64,000 nt of DNA. Source: JAMXLG01 sp963818925. GTDB lineage: Bacteria > Vulcanimicrobiota > Vulcanimicrobiia > Vulcanimicrobiales > Vulcanimicrobiaceae. Below, in pieces: positions 1 through 8,544 of this stretch; position 1 is the first letter of the stretch, and every line of letters begins with the position of its first letter. The stretch spans positions 2,046,001 through 2,110,000 of the forward strand of contig CAWFTN010000001.1 in NCBI GenBank assembly GCA_963818925.1, in the 5' to 3' direction. The translations under genes and the position numbers were made by a program. The notes beneath the pieces were generated by a model. It saw only the letters and a program-made list of their open reading frames with translations, did no database searches and was not told the DNA's origin.

Positions 1-1155
1 GAACTCGAAGCAGCTCTTGCCGGACGGGTGACGTTCGACGGCGGCTCGATCGACGGATTCGTCCGCGGTGAAGAACTCGACATGGTGCTGCGCCCGGATC
101 CCCCCAGCTTCGCGCTCTATCCGTGGTCGAGCGGCGACGGCACCGAAGCGCGCTTGCTATGCGATATCGAAATGCCCGACGGTTCACCGTTCGAAGGGTG
201 CCCGCGCACGACGCTCAAGCGCGCCATCGAACGCGCGAGCGACGTGCTGCCGGGGTTGCAGATCGCATTCGAAGCGGAGTTCTATCTCTTCGAGGGCGGC
301 ACGGACACATCGGACGTCGGTTCGTATTTCGATTTCTCTGCAAACGATCGCGGCGAAGACGCACGCAACGCCATCGTCGCCGCCCTCCAAGGCATGGGGA
401 TCCGGATCGCCTCCGCGCATCACGAACACGGCCCCGGCCAACACGAAATCGATTTTGCTTACGGCGACCCGCTTGCCGCAGCGGATAATATGCTCACGCT
501 ACGCACGGTCGCGAAACACGTCGCCGCGAGCTTCGGACTTGATGCGACGTTCATGCCGAAACCGCTCGAAGATCGGGCCGGAAGCGGGCTGCACGTCGAA
601 TTGCTGCTCGGTGAAGATGCAGACGAACAGACGATGCTCTATGTCGTCGGCGGATTGCTCGAGCATGCCGCAGCAACCACCGCGATCTGCAATCCGACGG
701 TCAACTCGTACAAACGTCTCGTCGCTGCGTGGGACGCGCCGATCTATACCGTTTGGTCGGAGCGCAGCGCAAACGCGCTCGTGCGCGTGCCGCCGGCGGA
801 ACGTCCGCGTCACATCGAGATGCGCAGCCCCGATCCCGCGTGCAATCCGTATCTGGCGCTCGCCGTACTGCTCGGCGCCGTCGCAGACGGCGTTGAACGC
901 TCGCTGCTTCCCGGCGGTTCGCTCCCGGGGTCGACATACGACTTGAACGACCGCGAACGCAAAGAACGCGGCATCGGAACGCTGCCGAAATCGCTACGTC
1001 AAGCGATTACGGAGTTGGACAACGACGCAACCGTTCGCGCCGCACTCGGCGACCATTTATATCACGCATTCCGCGACGCTAAGTTAGCGGAATACGAACA
1101 ATACCGCCGCGCCGTCCACCCCTGGGAACACCGCGCCTATCTGCGCTTATACTGA
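1..1155 (+). CDS. glnA: Glutamine synthetase, type I (5' end outside window)
   Basis: Catalyses ATP-dependent formation of glutamine from glutamate and ammonia in the cytoplasm. The reading frame is open from base 1, so the gene starts upstream; 384 codons are visible, against about 440 residues for the Bacillus-like GSI-alpha family. Visible family signatures are FDGGSIDGF at the start, PGQHEIDF in the middle, the ATP/glutamate loop NPTVNSYKR, the EMRSPDP stretch and the C-terminal HPWEHRAYL. A GTG at position 28 could be mistaken for the start, but the residues before it (ELEAALAGR) already match the family. The adenylylation-site motif of GSI-beta enzymes is not evident. The gene is followed by a 1-kb non-coding repeat array. 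Confidence 0.93.
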   Translation, partial: ELEAALAGRVTFDGGSIDGFVRGEELDMVLRPDPPSFALYPWSSGDGTEARLLCDIEMPDGSPFEGCPRTTLKRAIERASDVLPGLQIAFEAEFYLFEGGTDTSDVGSYFDFSANDRGEDARNAIVAALQGMGIRIASAHHEHGPGQHEIDFAYGDPLAAADNMLTLRTVAKHVAASFGLDATFMPKPLEDRAGSGLHVELLLGEDADEQTMLYVVGGLLEHAAATTAICNPTVNSYKRLVAAWDAPIYTVWSERSANALVRVPPAERPRHIEMRSPDPACNPYLALAVLLGAVADGVERSLLPGGSLPGSTYDLNDRERKERGIGTLPKSLRQAITELDNDATVRAALGDHLYHAFRDAKLAEYEQYRRAVHPWEHRAYLRLY

Positions 1156-1203
1156 ACCTCATGACGAAAAGGGCTTGACGCAATCTCGTCGGCCTACTGT
1201 TGT

Positions 1204-2137
1204 GAGGCGATCCTTCGACTCCGGTGCTTCGCACCTGCGCTCAGGATGACACTGTTTTACGCCGCCTCTTGTCATCCTGAGCGGAGCGCAGCGAAGTCGA
1301 AGGATCGCATGCGGAAAACCGCTCGGCGCAATTTCGCCGGGCTCATGTTGTGAGGCGATCCTTCGACTCCGGTGCTTCGCACCTGCGCTCAGGATGACAC
1401 TGTTTTACGCCGCCTCTTGTCATCCTGAGCGCAGCGCAGCGAAGTCGAAGGATCGCATGCGGAAAACCGCTCGACGGAATTTCGTCGGCCTACTGTTGTG
1501 AGGCGATCCTTCGACCACGGTGCTCGCACCTGCGCTCAGGATGACACGGTTTCACGCCGGCTCATGTCATCCTGAGCGCAGCGCAGCGAAGTCGAAGGAT
1601 CGCATGCGGAAAACCGCTCGACGGAATTTCGTCGGCCTACTGTTGTGAGGCGATCCTTCGACTCCGGTGCTTCGCACCTGCGCTCAGGATGACACTGTTT
1701 TACGCCGCCTCTTGTCATCCTGAGCGGAGCGCAGCGAACTCGAAGGATCGCATGACGAAACCGCTCGACGCAATTTCGTCCGGCTCATGTTGTGAGGCGA
1801 TCCTTCGACTCCGGTGCTTCGCACCTGCGCTCAGGATGACACGGTTTCACGCCGGCTCTTGTCATCCTGAGCGGAGCGCAGCGAAGTCGAAGGATCGCAT
1901 GGCGAAAACCGCTCGACGCAATTTCGTCGGGCTCATGTTGTGAGGCGATCCTTCGACTCCGGTGCTCGCACCTGCGCTCAGGATGACACTGTTTTACGCC
2001 GGCTCTTGTCATCCTGAGCGGAGCGCAGCGAAGTCGAAGGATCGCATGCGCAAAACCGCTCGACGCAATTTCGTCGGGCTCATGTTGTGAGGCGATCCTT
2101 CGACTCCGGTGCTTGGTATCTGCGCTCAGGATGACAC
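1204..2137. repeat. Tandem array of seven ~148-bp units made of inverted repeat arms
   Basis: Units begin with GAGGCGATCCTTCGAC at 1204, 1352, 1500, 1647, 1794, 1942 and 2089, a period of 147-148 bp; the seventh is cut short. Each full unit has a left arm (GCGATCCTTCGAC to CTCAGGATGACA), a spacer of about 18 bp, and a right arm (TGTCATCCTGAG to GTCGAAGGATCGC) that is the imperfect reverse complement, so a unit can form a hairpin with a stem of roughly 40 bp. A 45-50 bp linker separates units. Copies differ by scattered substitutions and single-base indels. This fills the 1-kb gap between glnA and the histidine kinase gene; I see no gene in it. One more arm is at 55763-55802 inside metH. Confidence 0.92.
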
Positions 2138-2163
2138 GGGGGTGCACCCTCGCACGGTGGGAG

Positions 2164-3429
2164 CTACTGACGGACGAGGCGGTCGGCGGGGGAGTCGATT
2201 GCGCGTAGCAGATCGGTGACGAGGAATGGTTTGGGGAGTGTTGCGTCCCAGCCGCCTTCGCTTGGTTCGCCGAGTCCCACGATGCGGACGGAGATGCCGT
2301 TCGCTACTGATGCGCGAACGTTGGCGACCGGCGCGATGCCGTCGTCGACGACGAGCACGTCGCCGGTGCGCAAATCGCCGCTCGCCGCGTCTGCAAGGGA
2401 TGGTGCCTCCCGCACACGGTATCCCCGCGTGCGCAATTCGTATGCGGCGAAACGTGAAAGCGTTGCGTCGTGACTAAGGAGCGTGACGCGCATCGGACGC
2501 AGCGAATCCGCCGCATCGATGCGTGGAAGACGCACGTAGAAGCGACTTCCTTCGCCCACCTTGCTTTCTACGCCGACGTCGCCTGCGTGCCGTTCGACGA
2601 TCATCTTGACGATGAAGAGACCGATACCCGTTCCGGAGATCTTGGCGCGCCGCGCATTCGATCCGCGTGAGAAACGGTCGAAGAGCCGCTCGCGTTCATC
2701 TTCGGGAATGCCGATGCCGCGATCGGTTACCGATGCAGTGTAAGATTCGCCGTCGCGACGCACGTCCACGCGGATCGGCTCTCCGTTCGGAGAGTATTTG
2801 ATGGCGTTACGCAGCAGATTGTCGAAGACTTGACGCAGGCGTTCCGAATCGCCGCGAACGAACGCCTCCGCGACGTCATGATCGAATGAAATCTCACGTT
2901 CGCTTACATGAGCGTGAATCGCTTCCTCTATCAGTTTTACGAGGTCGACGCGCTCGTCCGCAATTTCCAATTCACCATGCTCGACGCGTGAGAGAGCGAG
3001 CACGTCATTGGCAAGAGTCGCAAGACGCTGAGCGTTCGAACGAATCGTACGCGCAGCGTCTGTCGCAGCATCACCTTCGAGGTAGCCCTCTTCTAGGAGC
3101 TCCGCAAAGCCGACGATCGACGTCAGCGGTCCCTTGATATCATGCGCGAGCACGGCAATAAGATCGTTCTTCAGTTGATTCAAGTGAAGTACCGATGTCC
3201 GTTGGCGCTGGAGTTCTTCGATTGAGGCAGCTAGGCGGGCGCTCAGCTTATTGAACAACCCGATGTCGAACAAGGCGACGTCCAGGCCCTCTTGCTGCTC
3301 TGCGAGGCGAACCGCTTCGATGACACTGCTGGCGACCGTTACCTCGACCCCGGCACGTTTCAACACTGCGCTTCGCTTCGACGCGTCTTCGCCGTCGCCG
3401 TCAATGATCAGGGCATGCAAGCGGCTCAT
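2164..3429 (-). CDS. Sensor histidine kinase flanked by partial and degenerate receiver domains
   Basis: A cytoplasmic histidine kinase of 421 residues with no membrane segment. Residues 5-57 look like the first half of a receiver domain (IIDGDG, then LFDIG). A short coiled stretch leads to the dimerisation/phosphoacceptor domain with His96 in AHDIKGPLTS. The ATPase domain follows: N box with Asn204/Asn208, G1 DRGIGIP at 236-242, G2 GTGIGLF at 266-272. Residues 313-412 resemble a second receiver (VVDDG, TLPKPF with Lys400) with unusual acidic-pocket spacing. The start overlaps the stop of the decarboxylase gene by 4 bp (ATGA), so the two are almost certainly co-translated. Target and signal are unknown; no cognate full response regulator is nearby. 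Confidence 0.85.
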   Translation of the reverse strand: MSRLHALIIDGDGEDASKRSAVLKRAGVEVTVASSVIEAVRLAEQQEGLDVALFDIGLFNKLSARLAASIEELQRQRTSVLHLNQLKNDLIAVLAHDIKGPLTSIVGFAELLEEGYLEGDAATDAARTIRSNAQRLATLANDVLALSRVEHGELEIADERVDLVKLIEEAIHAHVSEREISFDHDVAEAFVRGDSERLRQVFDNLLRNAIKYSPNGEPIRVDVRRDGESYTASVTDRGIGIPEDERERLFDRFSRGSNARRAKISGTGIGLFIVKMIVERHAGDVGVESKVGEGSRFYVRLPRIDAADSLRPMRVTLLSHDATLSRFAAYELRTRGYRVREAPSLADAASGDLRTGDVLVVDDGIAPVANVRASVANGISVRIVGLGEPSEGGWDATLPKPFLVTDLLRAIDSPADRLVRQ

Positions 3430-4850
3430 GCCGGAACTTTCACCGCTTCACGTTGAAGGATCGACCAAGCTGCCGCAGTGTCGGTCTCCGATGTCCGTAG
3501 ATTGCCGATCGCGAGGCGCAGCGCATAGTGCCCGTCGATCTTTGTGTGTGAGATGAACATTTCACCCGTTCCATTCACCGCATTGAGCAAAGCAGCATTG
3601 ATTCGTTCGAGTTCCGCTTCGTTGTCGATGCCAGACGGGTGGAACCGGAAGCACACGACGGAGAGCGGATGCGGCGCAAGCACTTCCCATTCGCGTTCGG
3701 CGGCGACCCCTAACGCGAACCGCTGCGCGAGTGCGATGTGTGCACGTAACCGTTCGCGCATTTCCGACGCACCCATGTGACGCAGAACAAACCACAGCTT
3801 CAGCGCCCGAAACCGACGGCCGAGCTGCAGTCCGTAATCCATGTAATTCCGCACGTCGACGTCGGTCGTGGTCAGGTACTCCGGCACCAAACTGAACGCC
3901 CGGCGCACTGCGGCCTCGTCCTTCAAGAACAGCACCGAGAGGTCCATCGGCGTGAAGAGCCACTTATGGGGATTCACGACCAGGGAATCCGCGCGGTCGA
4001 CGCCGTCCATGAGATCTCGATGTTCGGGGATGATTGCGGCGACGCCGGCATACGCCGCATCGACGTGCAGCCATACGCCGAAGCGTTCGGTGATATCCGC
4101 GATCTTCGCAACCGGATCGACCGAGGTGGTTGACGTCGTGCCGACGGTCGCGACAACCGCGCACGGCCGAAATCCGCGTTTAAGGTCGCGCGCAATCGCT
4201 GTTTCAAGCGCGGCCGGGCTCATACGGAAGTGCGCATCGCAGTCGACCTTAACGACATTGGCTTGTCCGATACCGAGCGCGATCGCCGCCTTTTCGATGT
4301 GCGAGTGCGTGTGTTGCGTTGCGTAGATACGTAGAACCGGAAGGTCGCGCCCGGTCATGCCGCTTTCGCGGATTGCCAAGCCGAGCGATTCGCGCGCGGC
4401 GGCGAGCGCGGTAAAGCCGCCGATGGAGGCGGTGTCGTAGATGACGCCGGTCCACCCTTCGGGAACGCCGAGCAGTCGCCCGAGCCAGCGCATCACGACC
4501 GATTCCAGCTCCGCGGCGGCGGGCGAGGTGCGCCAAAGCATGACTTTGACGTCCAGCGTTGCCGCTAGGGCTTCCGCCATGATTGCGACGGGCGCGGCGC
4601 TCGTCGCAAAATATGCAAAGAAGCGCGGGTGATTCCAATGCGTGATTCCCGGGACGATGATCCGCTCGAAGTCGCTCATGATTGTCTCGAACGGCTCGCC
4701 CCGTTCGGGAGCATGCGCCGGCAATTGCTCTGCGATTTCCCCCGGGCGAACGTTTGGCAGGACGGCGTAGCGCTCGGGATGCTCGAAATACTCTTCGATC
4801 CAGCGGGTCACCCGCAAAAAGTCTTCTTCTAAAGAGCCGGACTGTTCCAC
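3426..4850 (-). CDS. PLP-dependent aromatic-L-amino-acid decarboxylase family protein
   Basis: Group II decarboxylase removing the carboxylate from an aromatic amino acid or a close analogue. Signatures: the HWNHPRFFAYF substrate-side motif, HVDAAYAG with the PLP-pairing aspartate, and NPHKW with the Schiff-base lysine. An open frame reaches 5033, but that would run across the divergent reductase gene. The GTG at 4850 gives 474 residues, the usual family length, with the family's start-proximal stretch (LEEDFLRVTRWIEEYF) near the N-terminus. A clear ribosome site is not seen, so the start is tentative. The substrate (Tyr, Trp, Phe or Dopa) cannot be read from sequence. It forms a 4-bp overlapping pair with the histidine kinase gene. 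Confidence 0.87.
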   Translation of the reverse strand: MEQSGSLEEDFLRVTRWIEEYFEHPERYAVLPNVRPGEIAEQLPAHAPERGEPFETIMSDFERIIVPGITHWNHPRFFAYFATSAAPVAIMAEALAATLDVKVMLWRTSPAAAELESVVMRWLGRLLGVPEGWTGVIYDTASIGGFTALAAARESLGLAIRESGMTGRDLPVLRIYATQHTHSHIEKAAIALGIGQANVVKVDCDAHFRMSPAALETAIARDLKRGFRPCAVVATVGTTSTTSVDPVAKIADITERFGVWLHVDAAYAGVAAIIPEHRDLMDGVDRADSLVVNPHKWLFTPMDLSVLFLKDEAAVRRAFSLVPEYLTTTDVDVRNYMDYGLQLGRRFRALKLWFVLRHMGASEMRERLRAHIALAQRFALGVAAEREWEVLAPHPLSVVCFRFHPSGIDNEAELERINAALLNAVNGTGEMFISHTKIDGHYALRLAIGNLRTSETDTAAAWSILQREAVKVPA

Positions 4851-4910
4851 AATAATGAGGGTTAGCGCCGGCCCACTGAGAAGCCCGCCCGGCGAGGAGC
4901 GAAACACCTG

Positions 4911-5945
4911 ATGAAATACCGCACGTATCGGAGTTCCGACGTAACCGTGAGCGAAGTAGGCTTCGGCATGTGGACCACCTCGACCGGATGGTGGGGCGAG
5001 ATGAACGACGACGAGGCGGTGAAGATGCTGCACGAAGCGTTCGATCTCGGGATCACGTTCTACGATGCGGCCGACACGTACGGAAACGGACGCAGCGAAG
5101 AGCAGCTGCGCACCGCATTCGGATCGCGCCGCGGCGAGGTGGTCTATGCGACGAAGTTCGGCTACGACATCTATTCAAACCCGGGTGAACGCAAAGGGCA
5201 GAACGAGCTGCCGCAAGACGTTTCACCGGCGTACATTCGCAAGGCGCTCGATGAATCGCTCCGGCGCCTCGGAACCGACTACATCGACATCTACCAAGTG
5301 CACAATGCGAAGATGGAGCACGTGCACGACGAGCAGATGTGGGCGACGCTCGAAGAGCTCAAGCGCGAAGGAAAGATCCGCATGTACGGCATCGCGCTCG
5401 GTCCGGCCATCGGCTTTCTGTATGAAGCCGTCGACTCGGTGAAGAAACACAACGCGTCATCGCTGCAAATCATCTGGAGCATTCTCGAACAGTATCCGGG
5501 CAACGAGCAAATCAAAGCCGCATACGACGCGAAGGCCGACACCGGCTACATGATTCGCGTTCCGCATGCGAGCGGAATGCTCGAGGGTCACTACACCGAA
5601 GATACGGTCTTTGCCGAGAACGATCATCGCCGCCATCGTCCGCGCCACTGGTTGACCAACGGCGTCAAGAAAGTCGAACAACTTCGCTTCTTGGAATTGC
5701 CGAACCGTACGCTCGGACAAGCCGCGATCCAGTGGCTGCTGCGCGAACCGCGCGTAATGACGGTACTGCCGAATATCTACAATCGAGAACAGCTGGTCGA
5801 ATTTGCGAACGCGCCGGATACGCCGATGCTCACCGACGACGAGATGCGCAAGATCGATGAACTCTACGTCAAGAACTTCGGAATCACCGACGAGCCGCCG
5901 ATGGCGTTCAAAGGCGTCATGACGCGCGATGCGGTGAATGCGTGA
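4911..5945 (+). CDS. Aldo/keto reductase
   Basis: NADPH-dependent carbonyl oxidoreductase with a TIM-barrel fold, 344 residues. The catalytic tetrad is visible: Asp52 and Tyr57 (FYDAADTYG), Lys82 (ATKFG) and His131 (YQVHNA). The closest recognisable group is the YghZ/Tas-like soluble reductases. It is divergent from the decarboxylase with only 60 bp between chosen starts, and its stop overlaps the GTG of the ridA gene by 4 bp. Pairing with a RidA enamine/imine deaminase suggests handling of reactive carbonyl or imine intermediates, perhaps linked to amine metabolism next door; that link is inference. Confidence 0.9.
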   Translation: MKYRTYRSSDVTVSEVGFGMWTTSTGWWGEMNDDEAVKMLHEAFDLGITFYDAADTYGNGRSEEQLRTAFGSRRGEVVYATKFGYDIYSNPGERKGQNELPQDVSPAYIRKALDESLRRLGTDYIDIYQVHNAKMEHVHDEQMWATLEELKREGKIRMYGIALGPAIGFLYEAVDSVKKHNASSLQIIWSILEQYPGNEQIKAAYDAKADTGYMIRVPHASGMLEGHYTEDTVFAENDHRRHRPRHWLTNGVKKVEQLRFLELPNRTLGQAAIQWLLREPRVMTVLPNIYNREQLVEFANAPDTPMLTDDEMRKIDELYVKNFGITDEPPMAFKGVMTRDAVNA

Positions 5946-6322
5946 GCCGCGACGTCGTTCAAACGAATGACGCGCCGGCACCGATCGGACCTTACAGCCA
6001 AGGCATCATAAGCGGGTCGGAACTCTTCTGTTCCGGGCAAATTCCGCTCGATCCGAAGACGATGAACGTCGTCGACGGAGACGTCGCCGCGCAAACGGAG
6101 CAAGTCTGCCGCAATCTCGGCGCCGTGCTTTCAGCGGCCGGCTATGGTTACGACGACGTCGTCAAGACGACAATCTTCCTCGTCGACATGAACGACTTCC
6201 AAGCGGTGAATGAAGTCTATGCAAAATACTTCGGCGCCGCCAAACCCGCACGCTCAACGGTTGCCGTCGCGGGGTTGCCGCGCGGCGCGCGCGTCGAAAT
6301 CGATTGCATCGCGCGCAAGTAA
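5942..6322 (+). CDS. ridA: RidA family enamine/imine deaminase
   Basis: Small trimeric cytosolic protein of 126 residues that hydrolyses reactive enamines/imines released by PLP enzymes. Family marks are IGPYSQG near the N-terminus, LFCSGQIPLDP, and the C-terminal ARSTVAVAGLPRGARVEIDCIA, which contains the catalytic arginine before the VEID strand. It starts at GTG within the GTGA that ends the aldo/keto reductase gene, so the two are coupled. The presence of a PLP decarboxylase immediately upstream on the other strand fits the known role of RidA in protecting PLP metabolism. Confidence 0.93.
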   Translation: MSRDVVQTNDAPAPIGPYSQGIISGSELFCSGQIPLDPKTMNVVDGDVAAQTEQVCRNLGAVLSAAGYGYDDVVKTTIFLVDMNDFQAVNEVYAKYFGAAKPARSTVAVAGLPRGARVEIDCIARK

Positions 6323-6409
6323 CGATTACTCCGAGTACCACTCGGCGCGCATCTAGTTCTTTAGCACCAGGCGATAGGGACGCATGCAGCCGCAAGCAAA
6401 GCGGTCGTC

Positions 6410-6793
6410 ATGCGTCTTTTTGCATCCTCCATGGTGGCGTTGCTCCTTGTTGCGGCGCCCGCAGTCGCGCAGACACAACCTACGACGGGTTCCGCAGCAC
6501 CGGCATCGCTGATCGCCATTGCCACGGATCGTCTCGATACGATGTTACGCACCGGACATGCGGATCCGACGTGGTTCGCCGATTCGTTCCTCGCTCAAGT
6601 ACCGGCGAGCAAAGTCGACGAAGTCATCACTTCGCTTACGCCATCACTCGGCAAGTACGAGCGCCTTGAATTCACTCCTGACAAATTCATCGCGCACTTC
6701 GAAAAGGGAACCGACGACATCCTGATCCATCTCGACGCGAACAACAAAATCGACGCGCTGTTCTTCAAACCACCGGTCCCCGCCTCGCCCTGA
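6410..6793 (+). CDS. Small secreted protein of unknown function
   Basis: 127 residues. Residues 1-20 form a Sec signal peptide ending in AVAQ. The remainder is one compact domain: an ADPTWFADSFLAQVP helix, then a helix-turn region (VDEVITSLTPSLGKY) and beta-rich end (FIAHFEKGTDDILIHLDANNKIDALFF). I recall similar domains placed before beta-lactamase-like catalytic domains in other bacteria, where they are not catalytic; here it stands alone. It lies 87 bp downstream of ridA on the same strand and converges on the TPR gene. Confidence 0.7.
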   Translation: MRLFASSMVALLLVAAPAVAQTQPTTGSAAPASLIAIATDRLDTMLRTGHADPTWFADSFLAQVPASKVDEVITSLTPSLGKYERLEFTPDKFIAHFEKGTDDILIHLDANNKIDALFFKPPVPASP

Positions 6794-6837
6794 GCCGCTC
6801 GAAGCCTTCGGCGCTGAGCTCTCAATAACACGGGGAG

Positions 6838-8058
6838 TTACTCTTGTGGTTGTTTGATGTTGGTGTTGATGTCGTTGACTTGGATGCGGGCGATGCGGGC
6901 GGCGTCGGGGTCGGTGCCGGCGGCGGCGAGTTTGAATTGCTGGACTGCGTCGTTGCGGTCGCCTTGCGCTTCATACGCTTTGCCTAAGAGAAAGTGCATG
7001 CGCCCGTCGTCGTTGACGGAGGCGATGCCCTTGATCAGCGCCGCTTGCGCGAGCGAATACATCTTGTGCTCTTCGTATGCAATCGCTAGGTCGATGTACG
7101 ACTCGCGAAGATACGGGAACATCTGAATCGACTGCGCGTAGTACGACACGGCCTTCTGCCAATCGCCTTGCGTGTCGGCGAGGAATCCATAATTGACGAA
7201 CGTCTCCGCGCGTTCGGGCGCCAAATGGTACGCTTTATCGAGCGTTGTCTTCGCCCGCTCGAGCTGATGCGCTTCGAGTTGCGTTGCACCGAGATTGTTC
7301 TCGCATTGATACGTGTATGCATCGATCACGAGGCACGCCGTGAATTGTTGCTCGGCACCGGTGTAGTCGTGCATGCTCAACAGCGACAAGCCCAGCCCGT
7401 TGAGCGCGGTGAGGTTCTTCGGATCGGCATCGAGCGCTTTACGGAAATGGACACTCGCTTCATACGGCTGATGGATCGCATTGAAGACTTGACCGACTTC
7501 GCCTTGAATGGCGGGATCAGTCGGATATTGCAGCGATAAGCGGTCGATCTCCACGCGGTACTTCGCAAGGTCGCCTTTGCGCGTGTGCAACGCAACGAGA
7601 TCGTCGACCGAGTCCGTGCCGGGAAGAGCCGCGTTGAACTGCGCGATCGCCGCGTCGACTTGGTTTTGCACGGCGAGGACCGTACCGAGGCGATTGTGCG
7701 TCTCCTTATCGTTTGAATTCTGACGCAGCAACTCTTCGTAAGTAAACTTCGCGCGGTCGAGTTGTCCGGTGCGGAAATAGAGGTCGCCGAGGAAACGGCG
7801 CGGCGCCGGCTCCATCGGGTGGGCGGCAACGTAGGTTTCCAGGTGCTTGATTGCCGCGGTCATCTTGCCTTGGGCGATGAGTTCGCGGGTGCTCGTGATC
7901 GCGCCGTATGGGTCTGATGCGAAGCCGGGGTTATAGTGCTCGGGATCCGCGGTCACCATCGGAACGGGATCGATCGAAGCGCGAACGGGCGCAGCCCACA
8001 GCGCAGCCCCTAAAACGGTGGCGAATGCAGCGCATGCTACGATAACTCCGCGAACCAT
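6838..8058 (-). CDS. Exported TPR-repeat protein
   Basis: 406 residues with an N-terminal signal peptide or anchor (residues 1-28, ending APVRAS). From about residue 55 to 385 there are roughly nine tetratricopeptide repeats, recognisable by the W/Y-LG-Y-A-P spacing (for example ALNGLGLSLLSMHDYTGAEQ and FVNYGFLADTQGDWQKA). TPR arrays scaffold protein-protein contacts; the partner is unknown, and a periplasmic role is likely from the signal. It begins 42 bp after the marR stop on the same strand and could be read through from the nuo-marR transcript. Confidence 0.82.
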   Translation of the reverse strand: MVRGVIVACAAFATVLGAALWAAPVRASIDPVPMVTADPEHYNPGFASDPYGAITSTRELIAQGKMTAAIKHLETYVAAHPMEPAPRRFLGDLYFRTGQLDRAKFTYEELLRQNSNDKETHNRLGTVLAVQNQVDAAIAQFNAALPGTDSVDDLVALHTRKGDLAKYRVEIDRLSLQYPTDPAIQGEVGQVFNAIHQPYEASVHFRKALDADPKNLTALNGLGLSLLSMHDYTGAEQQFTACLVIDAYTYQCENNLGATQLEAHQLERAKTTLDKAYHLAPERAETFVNYGFLADTQGDWQKAVSYYAQSIQMFPYLRESYIDLAIAYEEHKMYSLAQAALIKGIASVNDDGRMHFLLGKAYEAQGDRNDAVQQFKLAAAGTDPDAARIARIQVNDINTNIKQPQE

Positions 8059-8100
8059 CGGCGCTTCCTCCGTGCCCTCTCCCTGTATTCTACTCCTAAT

Positions 8101-8544
8101 TCAAGCGCGCGGAGTGCCGTCGTCGTGACGCACGTTTTCGGCGATGCGCTCCATGAGCGCGATCAAATTGTTGCGGTCGGACTGGCTGAAGCCGCTCAAC
8201 GCGTGCTCGGTCTCCCGATCGAGGATGCGAAAAACGCGTTCACGTTGCTCGCGTCCGCGCTGCGTCAGGTAGATGCGCACCGATCGCGCGTCGTCCGGGT
8301 GTGCCTCGCGGCGCACGAACCCGTCCCGGAGCAGGCGCTGAACCGTACGGGTGACCGTCGGCATCTCGACGTCCAGACGTTCAGCCAGTTCGCGCGGCGT
8401 CAATCCGTCTTGCTCCCAGAGCAGACGTAAGAGTTGATACTGCCCGAGGCGCAAGCCGGCGTCTTGTAACGAGCGATCCAGCCGTCCGCGCACGGCGCGG
8501 ACGGTTGTACCGATCGACGCAAAGACGTCGGACTGCTGTTTCAT
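8101..8544 (-). CDS. MarR family transcriptional regulator
   Basis: 147 residues. A winged helix-turn-helix domain is visible at about residues 40-100: LTPRELAERLDVEMPTVTRTVQRL is helix-turn-helix and RREAHPDDARSVRIYLT is the beta wing, with the conserved D-x-R in the wing. The frame is open to 8631, but the ATG at 8544 overlaps the nuoN stop as ATGA, which fixes the start and makes it the last gene of the nuo operon. MarR proteins normally respond to phenolics or oxidants. A target at the nuoA palindrome is possible but unproven. Confidence 0.88.
   Translation of the reverse strand: MKQQSDVFASIGTTVRAVRGRLDRSLQDAGLRLGQYQLLRLLWEQDGLTPRELAERLDVEMPTVTRTVQRLLRDGFVRREAHPDDARSVRIYLTQRGREQRERVFRILDRETEHALSGFSQSDRNNLIALMERIAENVRHDDGTPRA

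Noticed and set aside
1204..2137. CRISPR array
   Set aside because: The units are ~148 bp and nearly identical from end to end, with no short repeat and variable spacers, and no cas gene nearby.
1689..2147. Proteins encoded in the repeat array
   Set aside because: These frames only read through the repeat arms, repeat the same peptide, and have no ribosome site.
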